Assembly: GCA_964552055.1 (NCBI GenBank)
Contig: CAZKFL010000020.1
Location: 1 to 35,877 of the forward strand
Direction of reading: 5' to 3'
Source: VGMD01 sp964552055
GTDB taxonomy: Bacteria > Chlamydiota > Chlamydiia > Chlamydiales > 2-12-FULL-49-11
DNA: 35,877 nt
The notes under the pieces were generated by a model. That model was not told where the DNA came from. It did not search any database and saw nothing but the letters and a program-made list of their open reading frames with translations. Both the position numbers and the translations under genes were made by a program. Within the stretch, counting starts at the first letter, position 1. Every line of letters starts with the position of its first letter. Of this stretch, positions 9,010 through 16,696 are shown piece by piece.

Positions 9010-9037
9010 AGAAGCTCTACAAGCATTTATTTCTTTA

Positions 9038-9100
9038 TTGGAGTTATATTCCGGTTCACTATATAATTATTCTCGATTATTAACTTTATTTACATAAAGT
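9038..9100 (+). promoter_or_regulatory. Candidate promoter of the effector island with a downstream inverted repeat
   Basis: A -35-like TTGGAG (9038-9043) and a consensus -10 TATAAT (9062-9067) are 18 bp apart. Between the promoter and the gene lies an inverted repeat, ACTTTAT (9083-9089) and ATAAAGT (9094-9100), around a 4-nt loop. It could be a regulator site or a leader hairpin. Confidence 0.45.
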
Positions 9101-9109
9101 GGAATAACT

Positions 9110-10057
9110 TTGAATAAATACGTTTATATCGATCAGCCTGCTAAAAATTATATTGAAGAACTCCTTCATTTACCATTTTATACGAGCCACATCTATACCC
9201 AATATTCAAACAAGTTGGTGTTTGCTAAATCTTATTTGAATAACTCAAGCATCAAACAAACTATTTTAAAAATAGTTCTACTACTGATGATCGCTCCGAT
9301 TACCCTTCTTTTAGGAAAAGTAAGAACATTTAGTCGACGTAATTGCAAAGAAATTAATTTAAACAAAGAAGAGGCTTCGACTGCAAAAACTCTACTAGAT
9401 CTATACCATAAAAAACAAGCATGGCCAGGTGGTGGGGGTTGGGTAATCGCAACTCCTTTGACAGCGCCATCTGTTGCAATGGCTGGATCAATTGGTTTTG
9501 AGGGCAATGGCATATGGAAGATTCACGTTAGCATCAATCCCTCTAAAATGGACCTTGCCATACAGATTATTGCAAAAATACTGCTTGGCAATGGCGCCCC
9601 TAGATTAGGTTTTAAAATGCAAAACGAAAGCGCCGTGGAGGCAACTCATCAAATCGGCAAGCAATTAGCCCTTCTTTTTACAAAAGCAGCTGAAGATCAA
9701 GCTATAGCAGGAAACAAAACTGAAATTAAAAACCTATTAACCAGGCTCGCAAAAGAATTTCATCAATGTGGTATTACACCTGAAGACGGACTTGTATTAA
9801 CAACAGAGACAATGGAAGCTGTTGACAAGCTAGATGATTCATTCTATGAAAAACGCACAAATTATCGGATAGCTAAATTTGACAGAAAAATTCCCTGTAT
9901 TTATGGCGATTTTTTCCACTACCGAGCTGAAGAAGATTATGAGGACGAAAACTTTCCTACAGCTGAAAGTATTTTTCAAATAGCCAGAACTGAGCCACAA
10001 TTTGCTCATAATCCACAAAGGCAAATAGATCCATTTATAGATCTAACAATTAACTAA
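9110..10057 (+). CDS. OspF/SpvC-like phosphothreonine lyase, putative translocated effector (copy 1)
   Basis: The C-terminal two thirds of this 315-residue protein match the pattern of the phosphothreonine lyase fold (OspF, SpvC, HopAI1 and the lyase domain of LanL enzymes), which removes phosphate from phosphothreonine by beta-elimination. WKIHVSINP holds Lys137 and His139, equivalent to SpvC Lys104 and His106. GFKMQN holds Lys169, equivalent to the base Lys136. YRAE holds Arg272, equivalent to the Arg of the SpvC YRNE motif. The position of SpvC Arg148 appears to be Thr179. A hydrophobic segment at about residues 50-68 could anchor the protein in a host membrane. The start is TTG 9110 with only a weak GGA upstream, so the N-terminus is uncertain. 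It is a paralogue of the gene at 11580, sharing the ending DPFIDL. The next gene follows after 23 bp, probably in one operon. The family call is motif inference. Confidence 0.6.
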   Translation: MNKYVYIDQPAKNYIEELLHLPFYTSHIYTQYSNKLVFAKSYLNNSSIKQTILKIVLLLMIAPITLLLGKVRTFSRRNCKEINLNKEEASTAKTLLDLYHKKQAWPGGGGWVIATPLTAPSVAMAGSIGFEGNGIWKIHVSINPSKMDLAIQIIAKILLGNGAPRLGFKMQNESAVEATHQIGKQLALLFTKAAEDQAIAGNKTEIKNLLTRLAKEFHQCGITPEDGLVLTTETMEAVDKLDDSFYEKRTNYRIAKFDRKIPCIYGDFFHYRAEEDYEDENFPTAESIFQIARTEPQFAHNPQRQIDPFIDLTIN

Positions 10058-10080
10058 ACTAATTTTTAAAGGATATTATC

Positions 10081-11416
10081 ATGGAAGTAGCATCACCTAG
10101 CACACCACCAATCACCACACAACCTCCCCTACCCCAAAATAGCAGAGCAAACCCCTCCTCTTCGCTCATATGTAAGGTTCAATCAATTGCTCGGGATTTA
10201 TTTTCTATACTTTCAAGATTTTTTTCAGTCCTTCACTCCTTTTTCCAACCATTAACTCATATGATTACACGCAGAACTCTCCCTCCTGCCGCGCTAGCAA
10301 TACAAGGCACCCAACAAGATGATCTAGCCCCTCCAATCGGACAACCAGAAGCACAACCAGAAGCACAACCAGAAGCACAACCAGNNNNNNNNNNNNNNNN
10401 NNNNNNNNNNNNNNNNNNNNNNNNNNNNNNNNNNNNNNNNNNNNNNNNNNNNNNNNNNNNNNNNNNNNNNNNNNNNNNNNNNNNAAGCACATCCAGAAGC
10501 ACATCCAGAAGCACATCCAGAAGCACATCCAGAAGCACATCCAGAAGCACAAGCAGGTGCAGGCGCAGGTACGGGCGCAGGTGCTGATACTGGTGAAGGC
10601 GAGCTACTTATTCTGAAAGGCTTTCAATTTCTAACAAGTCCAAATCCACTAAGGAAAGGCGAATTTTCTAATTTCAAGACAATTGACTCTGCAGCACGTT
10701 TAATGGGCATGATAGAAATATCTACATTGGGAAAAAGTGGACGCACAGAAGTCGAGACCGCATTAGAAGCTCAACTTAACCTATATGAGTCGCCGCTATT
10801 ATTATCAACTGAGCCTTACCTTAGAGACTATTTTACTACCGCTGCGCCTTTGGTGTACCAACAAATAGCAGATAATTTGTATTTAGGAGGCCAAGGCGCT
10901 ACTTATTATTTAGGAGGGGAATTCACGATTAGATTAACTCCCACAACAACTACGTCTATTGCCTTTGAGCAAAAATTTTCCTATAATGTTCACCTTAATC
11001 ATCGCGTTTTTTCGGCTGCTTCAATGTCGGATATCCCAGCAGAGCAGCAACAACCAGGGAAGCTAACAACATTTATCACCCCAGACAATAATAGGGAAAC
11101 ATTTTTAAGAGCTGTTTCTGGAGAAGGCTATAATGCAGAAGATCCCAGCACCTGGTTTGTGGATGCTTTTGCTATTATTGATAAAGAAAGGGCAAAAGGG
11201 AACGTTTTGATTAGCTGCACAGAAGGAGTATCGCGAAGCGCATCTCTTACAATAGCCTATCTAATGAAGAGAGGCAACTTGACTTATGGACGGGCACTCT
11301 CTCACGTCTACAATCAAAGACCCGTTGTATCCCCTTGCGAAGCTTTTGAAACCATTTTGGAAGAGTTCAATCAGTACTTACAGGCAATTCGAACCCACTC
11401 TACAACATTAGAATGA
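10081..11416 (+). CDS. Dual-specificity protein phosphatase with repeat linker, putative translocated effector (spans an assembly gap)
   Basis: The N-terminal part (10081-10384) has a Pro/Ser/Thr-rich start, an amphipathic segment at about residues 31-62, and a Pro-Glu-Ala-Gln tandem repeat that runs into 100 Ns. After the gap the repeat resumes as Pro-Glu-Ala-His, in the frame that continues openly through a Gly-Ala linker into the catalytic domain. I therefore join them as one gene; the gap length is artificial, so the apparent frame change means nothing. The catalytic domain has IADNLYLGG, the loop SCTEGVSRSAS (Cys at 11216-11218, Arg at 11234-11236), AYLMKRGNLTYGRALSHV and RPVVSPCEAF, all typical of dual-specificity phosphatases. 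The usual His before the Cys is Ser. A candidate general acid is the Asp of MSDIP. AAAGGAT precedes the ATG. Flanking lyase-like genes suggest MAP kinases or other host phosphoproteins as targets. Confidence 0.78.
10345..10555 (+). repeat. 12-bp tandem repeat encoding Pro-Glu-Ala-Gln/His
   Basis: The unit CCAGAAGCACAA is repeated just over three times up to 10384. After the unresolved stretch the unit is CCAGAAGCACAT, repeated about five times to 10548, then AAGCAGGTGC follows. Every unit is 12 bp, so copy number can change without breaking the frame. The true number of copies is unknown because the array spans the N gap. Confidence 0.9.
10385..10484. other. Assembly gap of 100 N
   Basis: Exactly 100 unresolved bases lie within the tandem repeat. 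The round number and the frame mismatch across it indicate a placeholder of unknown true size, caused by the repeat. Confidence 0.97.
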
Positions 11417-11448
11417 CTGAAAAGCCTACCTAGAGGGCGCTATTGTAT

Positions 11449-11494
11449 GGAGCTGGATAACGTACTTTCCAGCTCCTCTCCTTTTATTTATTTT
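11449..11494 (+). terminator. Candidate rho-independent terminator after the phosphatase gene
   Basis: A perfect 9-bp stem (GGAGCTGGA at 11449-11457, TCCAGCTCC at 11468-11476) with a 10-nt loop is followed by a T-rich tract to 11494. The same arms with the same spacing recur near 12831 inside mfd. Confidence 0.6.
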
Positions 11495-11512
11495 AAGCGA
11501 CCTAATTATAGA

Positions 11513-11553
11513 TTTATGCTATAATTACGAAAAAAAACAAACAATAGCATAAA
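11513..11553 (+). promoter_or_regulatory. Candidate promoter with overlapping inverted repeat, upstream of the second lyase gene
   Basis: A consensus -10 TATAAT lies at 11520-11525 without a good -35. It overlaps the left arm of a 10-bp perfect inverted repeat (TTTATGCTAT at 11513-11522 and ATAGCATAAA at 11544-11553, 21-nt spacer). A protein bound to this repeat would cover the promoter, so it may be an operator. Confidence 0.4.
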
Positions 11554-11579
11554 ATTTTTAATTTAAAGGCTACCTAACT

Positions 11580-12716
11580 ATGTCTACTCCCCTAATTGTA
11601 AGAACCCCCTCATCCACACAGCACCCTCCCGATCAATTTTTCAAGCACACCCATTCTCTTTCTCTAACTGATAAAATTAAGTCATTAGCGAAAAATTTAT
11701 TTTACTTAATATCAATAAGTTGCAATTCGGTCCTTAGAGCTTTACATTCTTTGACTAGGATGATCAGCCAACAAACTACTACTCCTACCCCCCAATTCCA
11801 GCCAAACGCCGAATCTCATTTGCCACTAATAGCAGGCGTTCGTCCAGACGTTGGTCCAGGCGTTGAACCAGGCGTTGGTCCAGGTATTGGATCGGGTTTT
11901 GGAGCAGGCGTTGAACCAGCTATTGGAGCGGGTTTTGGAGCGGGTTTTGGAGCAGGCGCTGGCACGGGAGCTGGTATGGAGAGCCCTTTGATAGTGGAAC
12001 CTATGATTCATGTCCCAGATAGAGTCACAGCTATTTTAACAAAAATTTTAGAATTGTATGAATCCCCACGGGGCGAATGGATAATGGTTGCGCCTGACAG
12101 CGAACCTGCTCTTGGATCTGGCGGTATTGGTTTTGAAGGGGCTGGTGAATGGAAGATTCATGTAAGTATTGATCCTTCGCAAATGAAGATTGCTATTCCT
12201 TTATTTACTCAGATTTTACTGGGCGAGGGCGCTCCCCGAGTAGGCTTTAAAATACAAAATAGAGCCAATTTGGCTTCACGTCATCAAATTGGAAAAGAGA
12301 TGGCAATTATTTTTGACAAGGATTTCGAGAGTCGAGAAGGTGTGATAGAAATTAAGAGCTGCCTAACTCAATTAGCAAATGCCTTTGCAAGAACAGGTAT
12401 CCGACCAGAAACTGGCCTTATGCTCACGGCAGAGAATCGCGCTCTTATTATGGCGAGCAAAGAGGCTTCCTCTGAAAAAACCAATCTTCTTTCTGCTAAA
12501 TTTGATAGACTCATTCCTTGCACTGTAGGCGACTTTTTTTACTACAGAAATGAAATGTGTATCCCCATTCATGATAGGGATTGGGACGATACTGATTTCG
12601 CTGACTGGCACTATATTAAAGTAAGTGACGCGCTTAGAATCGCTACTGAAGAACCTAGATTTGCCCATAATGCGATTAGAGCCCCTGATCCCTTTATAGA
12701 TTTAGTTATTGATTGA
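11580..12716 (+). CDS. OspF/SpvC-like phosphothreonine lyase, putative translocated effector (copy 2)
   Basis: This 378-residue protein has three parts. The N-terminus (about 1-65) shares a module with the phosphatase upstream and with the membrane protein at 35149: a Ser/Thr/Pro-rich start, then a helix of the form KIKSLAKNLF. A Gly/Ala/Pro low-complexity linker occupies about 86-132. The catalytic part (about 165-378) has WKIHVSIDP with Lys192 and His194, GFKIQN with Lys224, SRHQIGKE with Arg234 (in line with SpvC Arg148), and YYRNE with Arg323, the same string as in SpvC, then EEPRF. All main phosphothreonine lyase positions except the SpvC Tyr158 equivalent are therefore present, more completely than in copy 1. 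It has its own candidate promoter, and AAAGG lies 10 nt before the ATG. The likely role is irreversible removal of phosphate from host phosphothreonine; the family call is inferred from motifs. Confidence 0.65.
   Translation: MSTPLIVRTPSSTQHPPDQFFKHTHSLSLTDKIKSLAKNLFYLISISCNSVLRALHSLTRMISQQTTTPTPQFQPNAESHLPLIAGVRPDVGPGVEPGVGPGIGSGFGAGVEPAIGAGFGAGFGAGAGTGAGMESPLIVEPMIHVPDRVTAILTKILELYESPRGEWIMVAPDSEPALGSGGIGFEGAGEWKIHVSIDPSQMKIAIPLFTQILLGEGAPRVGFKIQNRANLASRHQIGKEMAIIFDKDFESREGVIEIKSCLTQLANAFARTGIRPETGLMLTAENRALIMASKEASSEKTNLLSAKFDRLIPCTVGDFFYYRNEMCIPIHDRDWDDTDFADWHYIKVSDALRIATEEPRFAHNAIRAPDPFIDLVID
11835..11978 (+). repeat. Degenerate repeats encoding a Gly/Ala/Pro/Val-rich linker
   Basis: Imperfect 12- to 18-bp units of the type GGCGTTGGTCCA, GGCGTTGAACCA and GGAGCGGGTTTT repeat in frame and encode Gly-Val-Gly-Pro and Gly-Phe-Gly-Ala units. 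They form a flexible spacer between the N-terminal module and the lyase domain. The phosphatase gene has a comparable Ala-Gly linker, suggesting the same building plan. Confidence 0.75.
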
Positions 12717-12725
12717 ACAATTGAT

Positions 12726-12750
12726 GCTTTTTTAAGAAGAAGAAAAAAGC
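12726..12750 (+). terminator. Weak candidate terminator between the island and mfd
   Basis: GCTTTTTT (12726-12733) can pair with AAAAAAGC (12743-12750) around a 9-nt loop, just after the second lyase gene. It is AT-rich and has no clear T-tract, so it is a weak candidate. Confidence 0.25.
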
Positions 12751-12791
12751 TAGCTTAGGAATTGCCTTTTGTTTGATAATTGCTTCCCCAT

Positions 12792-15700
12792 ATGGAAAAG
12801 GTAACCCAATTAGATAGCCCTTATTTTGCGGAGCTGGAGAAGTCTCTTTCCAGCTCTACTTTATTGTTTGAAGGGTTATGGGAAAGCCCTAAGGCACTCT
12901 TAATCCATGAAATTCACAAACTTACTTCCAAACCCCTAATTATAATCACAAGTGATGCGCATGAAAACCAGCTGTTTCAAGACTTAGCCTTTTTTCACAA
13001 AATCGCTGTTTTAGAGATGCCTTCTTGGGAAGCTCTGCCCGGTGAAGAATTACCGCCGAGCAGGGATATTATGGGGAGAAGGCTGGAAGTTCTACATAAG
13101 CTCTCTTTAGGTAAATCGCCGCAAATTTTATTGACCTCCTTGCAATCATTTTTACAAAAAGTTGTGCCAAGAAAAACGCTCGAATCTCTTTTTTGGAGCT
13201 TGAAAGAGGGGCAAGATGTCGTATTTGAAGATCTCATTTACATATTGAAATCGCTTGGTTACGAAGAAGTTAAACTTGTAGATGATAAGGGGAAGTTTGC
13301 TGTTCGTGGCGGGATCATTGATGTATTTCCGATTTCTGAAAAGACACCCTTTCGTATTGAATTTTTTGGCGATCAAATTGAAGCAATTCGAATTTTTGAT
13401 CCGATGAGTCAGAGGTCTATAGAGAAAGTCGGGGAGCTTACTTTCTCTCATGCAGATGAGTATGAAACAATATTCAAGGAGCCAAAACTCGAATCCCTTC
13501 TTGATTACATGAGTGGTGCTATTGTTGTATTTGAGGATATCCTAGCAATTGAAGATCACTATGTTCAGTTAAAGCAGTTAGCCGGATTTCAATCAAAATT
13601 TTTTATGGACTTTCCTGGATTTCTTGAGAGCTCTGCAAAAAGGGTTTACTTTAGCGATCACCCTTTAGAGTCTTTATCTGAAGATGGTAGTTTAGAAATT
13701 CTAGGGAAAAAACTTGCCTGCACTAGATTTCACCACCCCTTTTATTCAATTGATATTACCAATTTAGACCCCAATCAAAAGCACATCTTTCTTGTTGAAG
13801 GGGAAAAAGAGGAAGAATCGGTTCGGCAATCTCTTTCTCCTCTCCCAGAGAAATCGGAATTTATCCAAGGATATCTATCGAGTGGTTTTGCTTTTGATAA
13901 ATTTGCCTACATCCCTTTTACCGAATTTTCACACAGGCCAAAAGTTCGAAGAACTTCATGGCGATCAACTTACCACACGCCACTTTCTGACTTTCATAAC
14001 ATTGAACCCGGCGATTATGTTGTCCATTTTCATAACGGCATTGGGAAATATTTGGGAATTGATAAGCAGAAAAATCACCTAGGTATTGAAGATGAATTTT
14101 TCATCATTGAGTATGCAAGCAGTGGAAAACTATATGTTCCCGCATCGCAGTCCCACCTTATTTCGAGATACATAGGATCTAGCGAAGAAAAGCCCCCGCT
14201 TCATAAATTGGGAACCACAAATTGGGCAAAAACAAAAGTTAAGGCGCAGCAAGCAATTCTTGGATATGCGAAAGATCTCCTTCAAATGCAGGCGGAAAGG
14301 GCTGTTAAGGGAGGATTTGTTTGTCCACCTGATAGTAACGATGTGGAAGAATTTGACAGATCATTTCCTTATCAAGCAACAGAAGATCAAATTAAGGCTG
14401 TAGAAGAAATTAAAGTCGATCTCATGACAAATGAATCGATGGATAGACTTCTATGCGGCGATGTAGGGTATGGAAAAACAGAAGTTGCCATGCGGGCAGC
14501 ATTTAAAATGGTAGTTGATGGGAAGAAACAAGTTGCTGTTTTGGTGCCTACCACCGTTTTGGCCCTTCAACATTACGAAACATTTAAAGAGCGAATGGCT
14601 CTTTTCCCGATAAATATCGCTCTTGTATCTAGATTTCAGTCTACTAAAGAGAACAAAGAGACTCTGATTAAAGCAGCTGAAGGTAAAATCGATATTTTAA
14701 TCGGCACGCACAGAATCATCAGCAAAGATGTGCAGTTTAAAGAGTTAGGGCTTGTGGTAATAGACGAAGAGCAGCGCTTTGGCGTAAGAGCGAAAGAAAA
14801 ACTTAAAGCGTTTCAAGTAGGTGTCGATTCTCTTTGCATGAGCGCAACTCCCATACCAAGAACGCTTTATCTATCCCTTGTCGGCGCGCGAAAACTTTCG
14901 GTAATTAACTCACCTCCTCAAGACAGACTTCCCATAAAAAGCCTACTTGTCGAACGAGAAGAAAATCTCATCAAAAATGCTATTCTTCGCGAGCTCTCTC
15001 GGGACGGCCAAGTCTATTTTGTTCACAACAGAGTTGAGAGTATTTATAAAGTTGCTGAAGACTTAGAAAAACTAGTACCCGCTGCAAAAGTTGGCATCGT
15101 CCACGGCCAAATGGAAAGCGATCAAATTGACGATGTTTTTCACGCATTTAAAAGCGGCAAACTCAATGTACTTGTTGCTACGACGATCATTGAAAGCGGA
15201 CTTGACATACCGAATGCGAATACCATATTTATCGATAGGGCAGACACGTTTGGCATATCTGATCTTTACCAACTCCGCGGAAGAGCAGGTCGCTGGAATA
15301 AAACAGCTTACGCATATTTTATGATTCCAAAACAAAGACAACTTCCTGAAATCTCACAAAAACGGCTCAATGCGCTCGTCGAAACATCCGGCTTTGGCGG
15401 CGGCATGAAACTCGCAATGCGCGACCTTGAACTTAGAGGTGCCGGCGACATTCTTGGAGTGCAGCAATCAGGCCACGTATCTAGCATCGGTTTCCACCTC
15501 TATTGCAAACTCCTTAAACGCACAATTGAAGCGCTTAAAAAAGAAGCGCCCACCTCCTTCCTCGAAACTAGACTGGAATTTACCTATGATGCCAAACTTT
15601 CATCAAACTACATTCCTGACTCTTCTCTAAGACTCGAAATCTACCACAGACTTGGAGAAGCAGCCACATTCCAAGAAGTTGACGCCATATTTGACGAACT

Positions 15701-15917
15701 AAAAGACAGGTTTGGAAAACCACCCGAATCAGTCACCTGGCTCTACCACATGACAAGACTTCGCATATTCGCAAATAAGCAAGGATTTGTCACACTTAAA
15801 TTCCAAAATGCGAGCCTATCCACAGAGCACGTAACAAAACCCCCAAAATCGTTCCTCTTACCCACCCAAACAAATCCTGCTCTACTTGAATCATTTGTCA
15901 CAAAACTCTTAAGCTAA
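12792..15917 (+). CDS. mfd: Transcription-repair coupling factor Mfd
   Basis: Mfd is an ATP-driven DNA translocase that displaces RNA polymerase stalled at lesions and recruits UvrA. The protein has about 1041 residues, at the short end for the family. The N-terminal UvrB-like module includes GEELPPSRDIMGRRLEVL. The RNA-polymerase interaction domain has GDYVVHFHNGIGKYLGI near residue 415. The helicase core has Walker A GDVGYGKTE near 560, the DEEQ box, SATPIPRTL, and ESGLDIPNANT followed by QLRGRAGRW. The C-terminal domain follows. ATG 12792 is preferred; a TTG at 12780 would add four residues. As I recall, in C. trachomatis mfd and alaS are adjacent, so the genes at 9110-12716 look inserted between them. 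Confidence 0.95.
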   Translation: MEKVTQLDSPYFAELEKSLSSSTLLFEGLWESPKALLIHEIHKLTSKPLIIITSDAHENQLFQDLAFFHKIAVLEMPSWEALPGEELPPSRDIMGRRLEVLHKLSLGKSPQILLTSLQSFLQKVVPRKTLESLFWSLKEGQDVVFEDLIYILKSLGYEEVKLVDDKGKFAVRGGIIDVFPISEKTPFRIEFFGDQIEAIRIFDPMSQRSIEKVGELTFSHADEYETIFKEPKLESLLDYMSGAIVVFEDILAIEDHYVQLKQLAGFQSKFFMDFPGFLESSAKRVYFSDHPLESLSEDGSLEILGKKLACTRFHHPFYSIDITNLDPNQKHIFLVEGEKEEESVRQSLSPLPEKSEFIQGYLSSGFAFDKFAYIPFTEFSHRPKVRRTSWRSTYHTPLSDFHNIEPGDYVVHFHNGIGKYLGIDKQKNHLGIEDEFFIIEYASSGKLYVPASQSHLISRYIGSSEEKPPLHKLGTTNWAKTKVKAQQAILGYAKDLLQMQAERAVKGGFVCPPDSNDVEEFDRSFPYQATEDQIKAVEEIKVDLMTNESMDRLLCGDVGYGKTEVAMRAAFKMVVDGKKQVAVLVPTTVLALQHYETFKERMALFPINIALVSRFQSTKENKETLIKAAEGKIDILIGTHRIISKDVQFKELGLVVIDEEQRFGVRAKEKLKAFQVGVDSLCMSATPIPRTLYLSLVGARKLSVINSPPQDRLPIKSLLVEREENLIKNAILRELSRDGQVYFVHNRVESIYKVAEDLEKLVPAAKVGIVHGQMESDQIDDVFHAFKSGKLNVLVATTIIESGLDIPNANTIFIDRADTFGISDLYQLRGRAGRWNKTAYAYFMIPKQRQLPEISQKRLNALVETSGFGGGMKLAMRDLELRGAGDILGVQQSGHVSSIGFHLYCKLLKRTIEALKKEAPTSFLETRLEFTYDAKLSSNYIPDSSLRLEIYHRLGEAATFQEVDAIFDELKDRFGKPPESVTWLYHMTRLRIFANKQGFVTLKFQNASLSTEHVTKPPKSFLLPTQTNPALLESFVTKLLS

Positions 15918-15994
15918 AAAATATTTTTTATTACAAAAGATAATTCAAATCTGTATTATTAATTTAAATATTATATAAATAAGAAATAATAATT

Positions 15995-16633
15995 ATGAAA
16001 TATTTAATTGATCATAGATACAAGACAATACACTCCATTAAAGTTACCATCAGCTCCATTTTAGCAATTTGTGAACGGGGCCGATCTAAAGACTTAAATA
16101 GTAAGCTTGATTTACTACTAAAGTACTTACCCGAATTACAAACGATGATGGCTCCCCCTTTTGGTGAAAAGATGATCGGCTTTTTAAAAAAACTCAGTTC
16201 TGATATTGATGAGTTTATTCTATTACCAGATGATTTTGATAAGAGAGGCTCAAAAATTCTTCAAGCGATTAAGCAAATATTGCCAGAGATTGATCCATTT
16301 TCCTTTACTGAAGATGAAACTCCTAATATTAGAAGATCTCAAATTGTAGAACTCACACAAAATTTGCAAATTTACCTTCAAAGAAATATTTTGGGCCTCC
16401 AAGGAAAAGCCACCTCCCTTATTGATGAAAAGGGAGCGATCAAAGAAATTGCAGACGAAATCTCATTAATTTCCCAAGATGCCTTTTCTGAAGAAGAAAA
16501 AAAAGAGATAAATGAGCTCCTATCCTCTCACCTCATCTACCAATCGGAAACAAATCTTTCGCATGCTCAGATGCTTTTAAAGCAGGCTATTTTTCTCGAA
16601 TCTGCCTTTAAAACCGAAAAAAGAAATAAATAA
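15995..16633 (+). CDS. Helical protein of unknown function
   Basis: This 212-residue protein is almost entirely predicted alpha-helix, rich in Leu, Ile, Lys and Glu, with no signal peptide or membrane segment. Heptad-like stretches occur near residues 35-75 and 120-145. I do not recognise a family. A very AT-rich leader of 77 bp separates it from mfd and probably holds its promoter. The Inc-like gene follows after about 60 bp with its own -10 element. Its size and helical nature would suit a type III secretion chaperone or a soluble effector, but no motif confirms either. Confidence 0.65.
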   Translation: MKYLIDHRYKTIHSIKVTISSILAICERGRSKDLNSKLDLLLKYLPELQTMMAPPFGEKMIGFLKKLSSDIDEFILLPDDFDKRGSKILQAIKQILPEIDPFSFTEDETPNIRRSQIVELTQNLQIYLQRNILGLQGKATSLIDEKGAIKEIADEISLISQDAFSEEEKKEINELLSSHLIYQSETNLSHAQMLLKQAIFLESAFKTEKRNK

Positions 16634-16667
16634 TTTTCTTATTGATTTCTTAAAAAGAGTTCTGCTA

Positions 16668-16688
16668 TATAATTGGCTCTGTCAGGAG
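16668..16688 (+). promoter_or_regulatory. -10 element and ribosome binding site of the Inc-like gene
   Basis: TATAAT (16668-16673) follows a poor -35 region. AGGAG (16684-16688) sits 8 nt before ATG 16697 and decides that start over the in-frame TTG at 16673. Confidence 0.45.
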
Positions 16689-16696
16689 TAAATATT

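Noticed and set aside
10257..10552. Minus-strand open frames across the N gap
   Set aside because: They consist only of the translated complement of the tandem repeat and unknown bases.
10345..10555. CRISPR-like array
   Set aside because: The repeats are 12 bp, head to tail without spacers and in a coding frame, so they are a protein repeat.
10081..10703. Phosphatase gene as a frameshifted pseudogene
   Set aside because: The frame change coincides with a 100-N placeholder of unknown size. The repeat frame after the gap runs openly into the catalytic domain.
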